A DNA stretch of 64,000 nt from Carideicomes alvinocaridis (GTDB taxonomy: Bacteria; Pseudomonadota; Alphaproteobacteria; Rhodobacterales; Rhodobacteraceae). Both the position numbers and the translations under genes were made by a program. The stretch covers positions 62,001-126,000 of the forward strand of contig SRJI02000002.1 in the NCBI GenBank assembly GCA_005473895.2, in the 5' to 3' direction. The notes under the pieces are model-generated. The model was not told the origin of the DNA. It saw nothing but the letters and a program-made list of their open reading frames with translations, and ran no database searches. Below are positions 17,405-26,305 of this stretch, in pieces. Position 1 is the stretch's first letter. Each line of letters begins with the position of its first letter.

Positions 17405-18142
17405 TTAGAGCATGTTGCGGCCGCCATTGATGGCGACGGTCTGCCCCGTGATGAACCGCGCCTCGTCGGAGGCGAGATAGGCCACGAGGCCCGCCACGTC
17501 CTCGGGCGCGGCGATGAACCCGGCGGGGGTGGCGGCGACGAGCGCGTCGAGCGTTTCGCGCGGGATGCGCTTGTGGGCCTCGGTGGCGATGGCGCCGGGG
17601 CAGACGGCGTTCACCGTGACGCCGTGCGGCGCGAGCTCCATCGCCAGCGCCCGGGTAAAGCCGATCACCCCCATCTTGGCGCTGGCATAATCCGCCAGCC
17701 GCAGGTCGCCCGACAGCGCCGCGTCGCTGGACATGTTGACGATGCGCCCGCGGCCCCGATCTTTCATGCCGGGGGCGATCAGCCGCGACGCCCGCAGGGT
17801 GCTCATCAGGCTGATCTCGGTCACGAAGCGCCAGACCTCCTCGTCCGACTCGCAGAAGAGGGAGGCGCGTTCCCGGCCGCTCTGTCCGAGATTGTTGAAC
17901 AGGATATCGACCGGGCCGAAGGTGCCCTCGGCCTCCGCCACGGCGCCCTCGAGGGCGGCGCGGTCCGTGCAGTCGAGCGCAAGGGACAGCCAGCGCCCCT
18001 CCGCCTCGTCCGGCGCCTCGGCCGCATGCAGGTCGAGCACCGAGACCCGCGCGCCCTCGTCGGCGAAGCGGCGGGCGGTCGCCGCGCCGATCCCGCCGGC
18101 GCCGGCGGTGATCAGCACGTGGCGCCCGGCGAAGCGGCGCAT
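17405..18142 (-). CDS. Short-chain dehydrogenase/reductase (SDR) 1
   Basis: A 245-residue classical SDR. The cofactor site is TAGAGGIG (Gly-rich, residues 12-19), with NNLG replacing the usual NNAG, the catalytic serine in NMSSDAAL and YASAK (Tyr/Lys). D37 after the second strand favours NAD(H). Its ATG overlaps the stop of the next SDR by 1 bp. Paired SDRs in a catabolic operon usually oxidise an alcohol in two stereo-specific steps. The substrate is not known. The start was set by the overlap and the Rossmann start; the longer open frame upstream is a shadow of the second SDR. Confidence 0.83.
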   Translation of the reverse strand: MRRFAGRHVLITAGAGGIGAATARRFADEGARVSVLDLHAAEAPDEAEGRWLSLALDCTDRAALEGAVAEAEGTFGPVDILFNNLGQSGRERASLFCESDEEVWRFVTEISLMSTLRASRLIAPGMKDRGRGRIVNMSSDAALSGDLRLADYASAKMGVIGFTRALAMELAPHGVTVNAVCPGAIATEAHKRIPRETLDALVAATPAGFIAAPEDVAGLVAYLASDEARFITGQTVAINGGRNML

Positions 18143-18876
18143 CAGTGGAAGCTCCGCCCGCCATCCACGGCCAGCGCCACGCCGGTGACGTAGCTGGCGG
18201 CGGGGCTGGCGAGAAAGACGATGGCCTCGGCCAGTTCCTCCGGCGCGGCCACACGGCCGAGCGCATAGCGGGCGCGGATCAGCTCCAGCCGGCCCTCGGG
18301 GTCGGGGTGATCCTTGTAGCTCTGGCGGAAGAGGCCGGTCTCGACCGCGCCGGGGCAGACCGCGTTGACGCGGATTCCGTGCTCGGCCCAGTCCAGCGCC
18401 AGCGACTTGGACAGCATCACCAGCCCGGCCTTGGACGAGCAATAGGCGGCGCGGTCGGGGATCGGCCGTAGCCCGGCGCCGGACGACACGTTGACGATCG
18501 CGCCCCGGTCCGAGGCCCGCAGATAGGGAAAGGCCGCGCGGGCGGTGCGCATGGGGCCGGTCAGGTTGATGCCGATGACCTCCTCCCACTGGGCGTCCGT
18601 CACCTCGGCCGAGGGGGCCTCCAGGTCGATCCCGGCGCAGTTGATCAGGACATCGAGCCCGCCCAGGCCCTCGGCGAGATCGCGCAGGCTGCGCGCCACG
18701 CCCTCGGCATCTGCCAGGTCGGCCCGGGCAAAGGCCATGCCGTCGGGGCCGCCCTCGGCCCGGTCCAGCACGGCCACCGCGGCCCCGCGGTCCTGCATCA
18801 TCTCCGCCGTGGCGCGGCCGATGCCGGAGGCGCCGCCCGTGATCAGGACCTTCAGACCGTTCAGCTCGCCGCTCAT
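18142..18876 (-). CDS. Short-chain dehydrogenase/reductase (SDR) 2
   Basis: A 244-residue classical SDR with TGGASGIGRATAE (cofactor binding), NCAG, NVSSGAG (Ser) and YCSSKAG (Tyr/Lys). The aspartate in VLDRA suggests NAD preference. It overlaps the hydrolase gene upstream by 4 bp and the other SDR by 1 bp, so all three are probably translationally coupled. It is a NAD-dependent alcohol dehydrogenase or 3-oxoacyl reductase-like enzyme. The substrate is unresolved. Confidence 0.83.
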   Translation of the reverse strand: MSGELNGLKVLITGGASGIGRATAEMMQDRGAAVAVLDRAEGGPDGMAFARADLADAEGVARSLRDLAEGLGGLDVLINCAGIDLEAPSAEVTDAQWEEVIGINLTGPMRTARAAFPYLRASDRGAIVNVSSGAGLRPIPDRAAYCSSKAGLVMLSKSLALDWAEHGIRVNAVCPGAVETGLFRQSYKDHPDPEGRLELIRARYALGRVAAPEELAEAIVFLASPAASYVTGVALAVDGGRSFH

Positions 18877-19691
18877 GCCGCCGCCTTCAGAAGGCCGCGC
18901 ATGTCGTCGCTGATCCGGTCGCAGCGGTCGATCCAGACGCCGGAATGGCTCTGGACGTGTTCGATGAACTTCGCCAGCAGGATCGCGCCCGAGGGCTGGC
19001 CGATGAATTCCGGGTGACAGGCAAGGACCATCATCCGCTCTTCGGCATAGAGCGTGTCGAATTCCCAGCTCCAGGTGTCCAGCACCTGTTTGGGCGAGGT
19101 GATGGTGCGACCCGGCAGGATCTTGGCGAACTGGAAATAGGGGCTGTCGGTGTTGATGTAGCGGAAGGGAAGCTCCACGCAATCGGTGGGCTGGTCGCGG
19201 ATGGTCAGCAGGTAGGGCGCGTCGTCGTCGAAGAAGTTGGAGGAATAGGAGAACCCGTATTCCTTGATCAGGTCCATGGTCACCGGCGTGACCTCGGCGG
19301 CCGGAGAGCGCCAGCCGCGCGGAGCGGTGCCGGTCGCGCTCAGGATGGCCTGGTGGCCGCGCTCCATCTCCTCGCGCTCCTCCTCGGGGGTGAGGGTCAC
19401 GATCCAGCGGTGGGTGTGGCTGTGATGGGCGATCTCGTGCCCGTCCTCGAGCAGGGCATCGATCACCTCGGGATGCGCCTCGACCACCTGGCCGGGGATG
19501 AAGAAGGTCGACTGGATGCCGTAGCGGCGCAGCACCTCCATCACCCGCCAGACCCCTCGCTTCCAGCCATAGGCCCCCTGCGACATGAGGATCGGTCGCT
19601 TGTGGGCATCGGGGTCGCGGGCCGTCCACATCGTCTCGCAATCGAGATCGAAGGTCAGCATCATGGGGAAGCCCTTGGTGGTGAAACTCAT
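18873..19691 (-). CDS. Polysaccharide deacetylase-fold hydrolase (PuuE/cyclic-imidase-like)
   Basis: A 272-residue NodB-homology (CE4) protein. Metal and catalytic residues are visible: the aspartate pair in TFDLDCE and the histidines in HHSHTHRW. It has no signal peptide, unlike true cell-wall deacetylases. It belongs to the cytoplasmic branch that includes allantoinase PuuE, cyclic imide hydrolase and Helicobacter PgdA. With an amidase downstream, ring opening of a cyclic imide or amide followed by amide hydrolysis is a reasonable guess. It is 10 bp from the permease gene and overlaps SDR 2. Confidence 0.8.
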   Translation of the reverse strand: MSFTTKGFPMMLTFDLDCETMWTARDPDAHKRPILMSQGAYGWKRGVWRVMEVLRRYGIQSTFFIPGQVVEAHPEVIDALLEDGHEIAHHSHTHRWIVTLTPEEEREEMERGHQAILSATGTAPRGWRSPAAEVTPVTMDLIKEYGFSYSSNFFDDDAPYLLTIRDQPTDCVELPFRYINTDSPYFQFAKILPGRTITSPKQVLDTWSWEFDTLYAEERMMVLACHPEFIGQPSGAILLAKFIEHVQSHSGVWIDRCDRISDDMRGLLKAAA

Positions 19692-19701
19692 GTCGAAGCC
19701 C

Positions 19702-20490
19702 TCAGAAGAAGCGTGAGAAGGAGACCCAGCGTTGCGCGAGGATCAGGACGATGGCCGTGCCCGCGATCATCAGGGTCGAGGCCGCGGCGATCGACGGGTC
19801 GACCCCGTGCTCGACCGAGGCAAAGATCTTGACGGGCAGCGTGGTCTGGCGCGGCGTCAGCAGGAAGATCGTGACCGGCACGTTGTCGAGCGAGGTGACG
19901 AAGGAAAAGATGCCGCCCGCCACCAGGCCGGGTTTGAGCAGCGGCAGGGTGACCAGCCGGAAGGCGGTGAAGCCATCGGCCCCCAGCACGCGCGCCGCTT
20001 CCTCCACCTGCGGGTTCAGCCCGGTCAGGGAGGACAGCGCCGAGCGCACCACGTAGGGCAGGGTGATCAGCACGTGGGCGAGCACGAGGATGATGAAATG
20101 CCCGCGCAGCCCCAGCAGCGACACGTATTGCAGCAGGGCCACGCCGATCACCACCGCCGGAAAGACGAGGGGGGCCATGACCAGCGACAGGATCGCGTCG
20201 ACCCCGCGCACCATCCGGTGATGCAGCGCATAGCTGGCTGCCGTGCCCAGGATGAGCGACAGGCCCGTGGCGCAGGAGGCAAGCAGCAGGCTGGTGGAGA
20301 TCGCCCGGAGATAGCCGTCATCCGTCAGCACCTCGGCGAACCAGTCGAGGGTCCAGCCCTGCGGCGGGATCGTCAGGTATTCCGTGGCGGAGAAGGAGGC
20401 GAGCACGACCACCACCGTGGGCGCGTTCATGAACAGCAGGATCGCGATCGCCGCCAGGGTCAGCAGCCACGAGGGATGCCGCGCCATCAT
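19702..20490 (-). CDS. ABC transporter permease, PotC class
   Basis: A 262-residue inner-membrane permease with six hydrophobic segments and the EAA loop VEEAARVLGADGFTAFRLVT that contacts the ATPase. It resembles the PotC partner of spermidine/putrescine-type importers. The start overlaps the partner permease by 4 bp. The longer frame upstream to 21204 is the shadow of that partner. The substrate is likely an amine- or amide-bearing small molecule, judged from the neighbouring hydrolases. Confidence 0.88.
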   Translation of the reverse strand: MMARHPSWLLTLAAIAILLFMNAPTVVVVLASFSATEYLTIPPQGWTLDWFAEVLTDDGYLRAISTSLLLASCATGLSLILGTAASYALHHRMVRGVDAILSLVMAPLVFPAVVIGVALLQYVSLLGLRGHFIILVLAHVLITLPYVVRSALSSLTGLNPQVEEAARVLGADGFTAFRLVTLPLLKPGLVAGGIFSFVTSLDNVPVTIFLLTPRQTTLPVKIFASVEHGVDPSIAAASTLMIAGTAIVLILAQRWVSFSRFF

Positions 20491-21347
20491 GCCGAGAACC
20501 CCCGCGTGAAATGCGCCGCCACGCGGTTGGCGCCCCAGATCAGCACCAGCGCGATCACCGTGAGCACGAAGGCCAGCGCCGCGCCCGCCGGCCAGTCGAG
20601 ATTGGTCATGAACTCGTCGTAGATCTGCGTCGCCATCACCTTGTAGGTCGGCCCGCCCAGCATCCGTGGCGTGACCAGCGCGCTGATCGACAGCACGAAG
20701 ACCAGGATCGAGCCGGTGATGATCCCCGGGATCGCCAGCGGCACGGTGATGGTCAGGAAGACCCGGGGGCGGGAGCTTTTCAGCGTGAAGGCCGCCGCTT
20801 CCACGTCCGCCGGGATGTTCTGCAGGGCGGGGACCAGCAGCAGCACCATGAACGGCAGGAAGATCTGCGTCAGCCCGATGATCACCCCGGTCAGGTTGTA
20901 CATCAGGTCGAGCGGCGTCGCGATCAGGCCCGCGGCCATCAGCGCCTCGTTGATCAGCCCGCGCGGCGCGAGCAGCACCATCCACCCGAAGGAGCGGACC
21001 ACGATGTTGCAGAGCAGCGGAAAGATCACCAGCAGGATCGCCGCGGTCTGCACCGCCGGCCGCGATCTCTGGATGAACAGCGCCAGCGGAAAGCCCAGCA
21101 GCAGGCAGGCAGCGGTGACGATCAGCCCCAGCATCAGGGTGCGCCCGATGATCAGCAGGTAATAGGGATCGCCGATCACGAAGATATAGTTGGCCAGCGT
21201 CCACTCGTCGCCGAAGCCCTGCATCCCGGAATAGGTCCGCAGGCTCAGCAGCGCCATGATCGCCGTCGGTGCGAGGAACCCCGCGACCAGCAGCGCCAGG
21301 ACCGGCGTCAGCAGGCCGTAACCGGTGGAAGGTGCCCGCATCGTCAC
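20487..21347 (-). CDS. ABC transporter permease, PotB class
   Basis: A 286-residue permease with six hydrophobic segments. The EAA-type loop (NIPADVEAAAFTLKSSRPRVF) matches PotB-type subunits poorly at the usual G, but the spacing is right. The GTG at 21347 overlaps the ATPase stop (GTGA). An ATG two codons later (21341) is an equally possible start. It forms the membrane channel with the PotC-type partner. Confidence 0.87.
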   Translation of the reverse strand: MTMRAPSTGYGLLTPVLALLVAGFLAPTAIMALLSLRTYSGMQGFGDEWTLANYIFVIGDPYYLLIIGRTLMLGLIVTAACLLLGFPLALFIQRSRPAVQTAAILLVIFPLLCNIVVRSFGWMVLLAPRGLINEALMAAGLIATPLDLMYNLTGVIIGLTQIFLPFMVLLLVPALQNIPADVEAAAFTLKSSRPRVFLTITVPLAIPGIITGSILVFVLSISALVTPRMLGGPTYKVMATQIYDEFMTNLDWPAGAALAFVLTVIALVLIWGANRVAAHFTRGFSA

Positions 21348-22414
21348 GCCGCCTCGCGCGGGGCGACGTACAGGTGCTCGGGCGCCACGGACAGTCCGAC
21401 GCGCGTGCCCTCCGCCATGTTGGCCTGGGGCCCCCGGGAGCGGACGCGCGCCAGCAGTTCGAGGCCGGAATCCAGTTTCACCAGGTATTGCACCGCGCCG
21501 CCTTCGAAGATGCGCAGGGCGATCCGGCCGGAAAGGGGGGCGTCGGGCGCGTCGGGGTCGAGCACGATGTCCTCCTGCCGCAGGGTGACGCTGACGGGCT
21601 GGCCCTCGCCATGCCCGGCGCCCGCGGCGTGAAGCGCGACGCCCTCGGCGATCTCGACACGCCCGGCCCGCATGGTGCCGGACAGCTTGTTGGGGCTGCC
21701 GATGAACCCGGCCACGAACCCGTTGGCGGGGCGGAAATAGACCTCCTCCGGCGTGCCGACCTGTTGGATGTCGCCCCCGGCCAGAAGGCAGATCCGGTCG
21801 GACAGCGACATCGCCTCGTGCTGGTCATGGGTGACGAAGAGCGAGGTCAGCTCCAGCTCGGCCTGCAGGCGCTTGAGCTCGATCTGCATCTCCTCGCGCA
21901 GCTGCGCGTCGAGGTTGGAGAGCGGCTCGTCGAACAGCAGGATCGAGGGATGCGGCGCGATGGACCGCGCGAGCGCGACGCGCTGCTGCTGGCCACCCGA
22001 AAGCTGGCGCGGAAAGCGGTCGGCATGGGCGTCGAGGCGGACGCGGGCCAGCGCCTCGGTCACGCGGGTGCCGAGGTCGCCGCCCTTCACGCCCTGCCGG
22101 CGCAGGCCGAAGGCCACGTTCTCGAACACGGTGAGGTGCGGAAAGAGCGCGTAGGACTGGAAGACGAGCCCGATATTGCGGCGGTTGGCCGGCAGCCGCG
22201 TCACGTCCTCGCCCCCGATCAGGATGGAGCCCGAGCTGGGCTCCAGCAGGCCCGCAATCATGCGCAATATCGTGGTCTTGCCGCAGCCCGACGGGCCGAG
22301 GAGGGAGACGAATTCGCCCTCCGTCACATCGAGCGAGACGGCGTTGACCACGGCGGTGTCGTCGTAGCGTTTGGTCAGATCCCGGATGGCGAGAGAGGAC
22401 AAGGAAGGCTCCAT
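21344..22414 (-). CDS. ABC transporter ATP-binding protein, PotA class
   Basis: A 356-residue ATPase with Walker A GPSGCGKTT, Q-loop VFQSYALFPHLT, signature LSGGQQQRVALARS, Walker B ILLFDEP and H-loop VTHDQ. The C-terminal 110 residues form the TOBE regulatory domain typical of PotA/FbpC importers. It is third in the operon, after MarR and the binding protein, and overlaps the permease gene. Confidence 0.9.
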   Translation of the reverse strand: MEPSLSSLAIRDLTKRYDDTAVVNAVSLDVTEGEFVSLLGPSGCGKTTILRMIAGLLEPSSGSILIGGEDVTRLPANRRNIGLVFQSYALFPHLTVFENVAFGLRRQGVKGGDLGTRVTEALARVRLDAHADRFPRQLSGGQQQRVALARSIAPHPSILLFDEPLSNLDAQLREEMQIELKRLQAELELTSLFVTHDQHEAMSLSDRICLLAGGDIQQVGTPEEVYFRPANGFVAGFIGSPNKLSGTMRAGRVEIAEGVALHAAGAGHGEGQPVSVTLRQEDIVLDPDAPDAPLSGRIALRIFEGGAVQYLVKLDSGLELLARVRSRGPQANMAEGTRVGLSVAPEHLYVAPREAA

Positions 22415-22427
22415 CTGTGGAGGACGG

Positions 22428-22454
22428 CCGGATCCGCGCGCCGCGCGAATCCGG
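22428..22454 (-). terminator. Intergenic hairpin after the solute-binding-protein gene (16-24 kb operon)
   Basis: CCGGAT and CGCGCG arms pair with CGCGCG and ATCCGG around a very short loop, with one mismatched pair. It lies between the binding-protein stop (22469) and the ATPase start (22414). No T-run follows on the coding strand. Its position matches the hairpins at 9133 and 43395. Confidence 0.45.
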
Positions 22455-22468
22455 AGATCGGGCTGGGT

Positions 22469-23485
22469 TCAGCGGGTGACTTCACGCTGCCAGCGGCGGC
22501 GCCAGTCGGCCACGTTCTCGGCGATGACCGCCGGGTCCGGGAAGTAGAGCGTGTCGTACATCTCCGGCGGCACGGCCTTGGCCGCGGGCCCTTCGAGCGT
22601 GACGGTCTTGTTGACCGGGCCCGCATACATCTTGTTGGCAAAACACGTCTGTGCCTCGGCCGACAGGGCGTTGTCGATATACTTGTAGGCGGCCTCGGAA
22701 TTGGCGGCGCCTTCGGGGATCACCATGGTGACCTTGATGCCGATGGCGCCCTCGTCCGGGTAGCTGATGGCGACCGGAACGCCGGCATCGGCGGCCGCCG
22801 CCGCGCGGTCGGGATACCAGGGCGCGAGCGTGATCTCGCCCCGCTCGAACATGGAGATGATCTGGTCCGCCTGGGTGTAATAGGCGGACACGTCGCCGGA
22901 GATCTTCTTGATCGCCTCGTAGCCGGGATCGAGGTTGTCGATATCGCCGCCGTTCAGCCGGGCGGCCGCGATCAGGAAATGCACGCCCGCGGTACCGGAG
23001 ATGTCGGGCAGCGCCACCTTGCCGGCATTGGCCGGGTCGAAGACCGCGCTCCAGCTCGTCGGCTTCTCGTCGAAGGCCTCGGGATTGTAGGCCAGCGCGG
23101 TCGCGCCCCACTGGTACTGCACGTAATGGCCGTCGGCGCCGACGGCACCTTCCACGAGGTCATCCGAGTTCGACAGTTTCGACATGTCGAGCTGCTGCAG
23201 CAGGCCCTCGGCGGTCAGCTGTTCGGCAAAGGAGTTGTCGATGTAGACGACGTCGAAGTCACTGTCGCCGCCGGTGGCGCGGATCTGCGCCGCGAACTGG
23301 GACGAGTTGGAATTCTGCGTGATGACGCTGGCGCCGGTCTGCTCCTCGAAAGGGGCGACGTGGCACTCTTCGGCCGCTTCGGCGAAACTTCCGCCGAACA
23401 GCCCGACGACGACTTCCTGCGCGCTGGCAGTCTGCGCGGCAAGCGCGGCGCCGGCCAGGGCGGTGGTGAACATGAGCTTGGACAT
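22469..23485 (-). CDS. ABC transporter solute-binding protein, PotD class
   Basis: A 338-residue periplasmic binding protein with a signal peptide ending at AQTASAQE. Mature-protein motifs include VVVGLFGGSFAEA and the two-lobe pattern of the spermidine/putrescine-type (SBP_bac_8-like) family. The start at 23485 has a GGGGAA ribosome-binding site. The gene lies 126 bp after the MarR gene, leaving room for an additional promoter. The ligand is unknown; acidic residues that hold polyamines in PotD could not be assigned with confidence. Confidence 0.87.
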   Translation of the reverse strand: MSKLMFTTALAGAALAAQTASAQEVVVGLFGGSFAEAAEECHVAPFEEQTGASVITQNSNSSQFAAQIRATGGDSDFDVVYIDNSFAEQLTAEGLLQQLDMSKLSNSDDLVEGAVGADGHYVQYQWGATALAYNPEAFDEKPTSWSAVFDPANAGKVALPDISGTAGVHFLIAAARLNGGDIDNLDPGYEAIKKISGDVSAYYTQADQIISMFERGEITLAPWYPDRAAAAADAGVPVAISYPDEGAIGIKVTMVIPEGAANSEAAYKYIDNALSAEAQTCFANKMYAGPVNKTVTLEGPAAKAVPPEMYDTLYFPDPAVIAENVADWRRRWQREVTR

Positions 23486-23611
23486 CGTATTCCCCGTTGG
23501 TTGATTATCGGGACAGTGTGGACGCATCGGAAAGCAGCTGTCCAGTTTTTTCTTTCGCAAAAGATACCGTGAAGATTTCCGCGCACAAGAACGGCCGTGG
23601 CCCGTGGTGGC

Positions 23612-24142
23612 CTACCTGCGGGCATCCATCGAATTGACCAGCACCATGCGACGCAGAAGATCCACGAGGGTCTTCTGTTCGTCCTCCGACAGCATACGCA
23701 CCATGTTGCGCTCTGTCTCGGCCTGAACCGGCATCGCCTCTTCGCTGAGGTTGAACCCGGCGGGGGTCAGCTCCACGATTACGCCGCGCCCGTCCTGCGG
23801 ATCGATCGAACGCCGGACATAGCCCTGCTCCTCGATGCGGCGCAGCAGGTTCGACAGGCCGCCCGAGGTGATGAGCAGCGTCGCCTGCAGCGATTTCGGC
23901 GTCATCCGGTAGGGCGGGCCCGAGGCGCGCAGCGTGGCGATGATGGCATAGGTGGAATACTTGACGCCGAATTTCTGGGTCGTCTCGTTCATCCGGTCCA
24001 GGATGATCTCGTTCAGGCGCAGGATGCGCCCGGTGATTGCCTTGCCGGACGTGTCGATCTCGGGTCGTTCCTCGTTCCAGAGACCGATCCCGGCATCCGC
24101 GATGTCCCGCTCGTCCTCGACAACATAGCTCACGTGGATCAC
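23612..24142 (-). CDS. MarR-family transcriptional regulator
   Basis: A 176-residue winged-helix regulator. The recognition helix lies around SLQATLLITSGGLSNLLRRIEEQG, followed by the wing DPQDGRGVIVELT. The N-terminal and C-terminal helices would form the dimer interface. It precedes the transporter/hydrolase operon on the same strand and probably controls it in response to a small ligand. A weak GCTT-N6-AAGC dyad at about 24164-24177, just upstream of its start, could be its operator. Confidence 0.85.
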   Translation of the reverse strand: MIHVSYVVEDERDIADAGIGLWNEERPEIDTSGKAITGRILRLNEIILDRMNETTQKFGVKYSTYAIIATLRASGPPYRMTPKSLQATLLITSGGLSNLLRRIEEQGYVRRSIDPQDGRGVIVELTPAGFNLSEEAMPVQAETERNMVRMLSEDEQKTLVDLLRRMVLVNSMDARR

Positions 24143-24306
24143 TCACCGTTAAGAGAAATTTCGCTTTCAATGAAGCTAAAGCAAATCGGATGGCGGCGAA
24201 AGTCCGGGCGAAACTGCGTGCGCCGCGGCCTGATCGTCCGCTGGCGGCGCTCGCTCGGAATTGCCGAGGTGCGACAAAGAAACCGCGGGAGCCGTCACTC
24301 GAGCGC

Positions 24307-25248
24307 TCAGCCCGCCTTTGGATGCGCCTTCTGGTAGACCTCCATCAGCCGCGCCGTATCGACCGCCGTGTAGGCCTGCGTGGTCGACAGAGAGGCATGG
24401 CCCAGCAGCTCCTGGATCGCCCGAAGGTCGCCGCCGGCGCTCAGCAGGTGGGTGGCGAAGGAATGGCGCAGGGCATGGGGCGTGGCCGTCGCCGGCAGGC
24501 CGAGCTGAAGACGGGCCTGCTCCATCACCTTCTGGATCGAGCGGGGGTTTAGCGCGCCGCCCCGGATGGCGCGGAACAGCGGCGCGTCGTCCTCCTGCCG
24601 GTGGGGGCAGAGGCGCAGGTATTCGTCCACCGCCGACCGCGCGGCGGGCAGCACCGGGACCAGCCGTTCCTTGCCGCCCTTGCCGAGGATCCGCAGCGTG
24701 TCGGGCAGGGGGGCGTCGGCACCCTTCAGCGACAGCGCCTCGGAGATCCGCAACCCGCAGCCGTAGAGCAGCGTCACCACCGCCACGTCCCGCGCCGCGA
24801 CCCACGGGCGTTCGGATTGCATCTCCACCCGGTCGATGACGGCGCGGGCCGCATCCTCGGCCAGCGGGCGGGGCAGCTTGCGCTGGAACTTGGGCGCCCG
24901 GGTGGACAGCACTGCCGTCGGCTCGAACCCCTCGCGATGGGCGAGCCAGCGGTAGAAGCCCTTCACCGCCGAGAGCTTGCGCGCCAGCGACCGCGGCCCC
25001 ACGCCCTCGGCCCGCGTGGCGGCCATCCAGGCGCGCATGTCCGTCACGGTGATCCGGGCCAGCGGCGCCAGCCCCAGCCCGCCGCCATGGTGGTGCGTGA
25101 TGAAGGCGAGAAAGCCCAGCACGTCGTGCCGATAGGCCGAGACGGTGTTGTCGGAACTGCCGCGCAGGGCGCGCGAGGTGTCCAGCCACTCGTCCAGCGC
25201 CGCAATCATGGCGGGCGACAGGGCGAGGGCCGGATCGTCCTCGGTCAT
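24307..25248 (-). CDS. xerC: Tyrosine recombinase XerC
   Basis: A 313-residue tyrosine recombinase that resolves chromosome dimers with XerD at dif. Catalytic residues are present: R167 (GLRISEAL), K193 (GKGGKERL), H258 and R261 (PHALRHSFATH), H284 (LGHAS) and the nucleophile Y293 (TQAYTAVD). The N-terminal SAM-like domain spans about 15-105. The ATG at 25248 overlaps the DUF484 stop (ATGA), as in many proteobacteria where DUF484 and xerC are paired. It is a housekeeping recombinase rather than an element integrase, given this setting. Confidence 0.9.
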   Translation of the reverse strand: MTEDDPALALSPAMIAALDEWLDTSRALRGSSDNTVSAYRHDVLGFLAFITHHHGGGLGLAPLARITVTDMRAWMAATRAEGVGPRSLARKLSAVKGFYRWLAHREGFEPTAVLSTRAPKFQRKLPRPLAEDAARAVIDRVEMQSERPWVAARDVAVVTLLYGCGLRISEALSLKGADAPLPDTLRILGKGGKERLVPVLPAARSAVDEYLRLCPHRQEDDAPLFRAIRGGALNPRSIQKVMEQARLQLGLPATATPHALRHSFATHLLSAGGDLRAIQELLGHASLSTTQAYTAVDTARLMEVYQKAHPKAG

Positions 25249-25952
25249 GACAGGTAGCGGCGCATCACCCGCTCGAACACGTCGGCGAAGAAGCACAAAA
25301 GGTCCGTGCCCTGCTGCGGGGTGAAGAGGTGCGGATCCTCCGCCCCCATGACCAGCAGGCCGGGCAGGCGGCCCTCGCCGAAATCGAGCCGCAGGCAGGC
25401 CTCGGACCGGATCCAGCCCGCCGCCTCGCCGTAGACGAAGGCATCGCCCGCCTCGGTCTGGCGCAGCACCACCTGCCGCTCGGGGACCCGGCGGCCCTGG
25501 GTGACGTAGTGGTCGACGAAGCCGGGCTCGGTCACCCGCAGCACGTCGCCCAGCCGCGTCACTGCAGGGTCGCTGTCGTTCTGGGTCGATTCCAGCACCA
25601 GCCGCACCGCGTCCAGCCGCAGGATATCGGCGATCTCGCCGCCCAGCTTGCGCAGGAAGGGTTCGAAATCCGTGGGCTCCAGCAGGCAGAGCACCGCGCG
25701 GTGGATCTGGTTGGTGCCGGCGAGGTTCTCGTAGGCGGCGGCGATGACGGAACGGTGGGTGTCCTCCAGCCGGTCGAGCCGGGCCTCCAGCCGCTCCATG
25801 GCGATGCCGCGCAGGTCGACGATATTGCCGCCCATGCTGCGTTCGTTGGCGGCGATCAGCGCCCCCATCAGGTCTCGGTCGTCGAGAATCGTCTCGGGCG
25901 ACGTCAGGATTCGCTCGCGAAGCGTCGCGTCGATCTCGGGGCTGCTGCTCAT
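25245..25952 (-). CDS. DUF484 family protein
   Basis: A 235-residue DUF484 protein: a helical N-terminus (residues 15-80) followed by a GAF-like fold (IHRAVLCLLEPTDFEPFLRKLGGE to the end). DUF484 genes are classically located directly before xerC, and the 4-bp overlap here fits. No catalytic residues are evident and the role is unknown. Confidence 0.85.
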   Translation of the reverse strand: MSSSPEIDATLRERILTSPETILDDRDLMGALIAANERSMGGNIVDLRGIAMERLEARLDRLEDTHRSVIAAAYENLAGTNQIHRAVLCLLEPTDFEPFLRKLGGEIADILRLDAVRLVLESTQNDSDPAVTRLGDVLRVTEPGFVDHYVTQGRRVPERQVVLRQTEAGDAFVYGEAAGWIRSEACLRLDFGEGRLPGLLVMGAEDPHLFTPQQGTDLLCFFADVFERVMRRYLS

Positions 25953-26148
25953 TCCGGCCTCTGGTCGTTGTTTCTGCCGGCCCCCTTTGTTGCGCCTGCT
26001 CTCGCGCGGGTTTGCCAGCCGGCTTTTATGTGCCCCGTTCTACCCGCCGCCGCTCTGCACGGTCAACGCTCCCCGGTGGCCTGGCCCGGGCGGAAGAGCG
26101 CCTATGGCCCATGCGTCACACCGCCCCGGCGACGCGCCCGTGGCAGCC

Positions 26149-26253
26149 GGGCAGGGGCTCTGCCCCCGGCGCTTCGCGCCTCCCCCGGGATATTTATGGT
26201 CAGAAGAAGCTTGCCCCGCTCCTTCATCTTGCCCAGAAAACTCCCGCCGGAGG
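26149..26253. repeat. Intergenic repeat, two facing copies
   Basis: The left part has hairpins GGGGC-TCT-GCCCC and GGCGC-TTC-GCGCC, then the core CCCGGGATATTTATGGTCAG followed by AAGAAGC (26182-26210). A degenerate inverted copy follows at 26221-26253 (CTTCATCTTGCCCAGAAAAC). Related copies are at 37566, 39368 and 55427. It lies in the 350-bp gap upstream of the HD hydrolase gene. The rest of that gap (25953-26148) shows no gene. Confidence 0.7.
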
Positions 26254-26305
26254 CTCCCGCATGCGCCAGGCGCGCCGGGGCCGGGCGAAGGCGCGGGAGG
26301 CCCCC

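Noticed and set aside
21269-23572. A 767-codon plus-strand open frame
   Set aside because: Antisense to the PotA- and PotD-type genes of the 16-24 kb operon; no domain.
24307-25248. Integrase of a mobile element
   Set aside because: DUF484 overlaps the gene and the motifs and length match XerC. No attachment site, tRNA or element genes are near.
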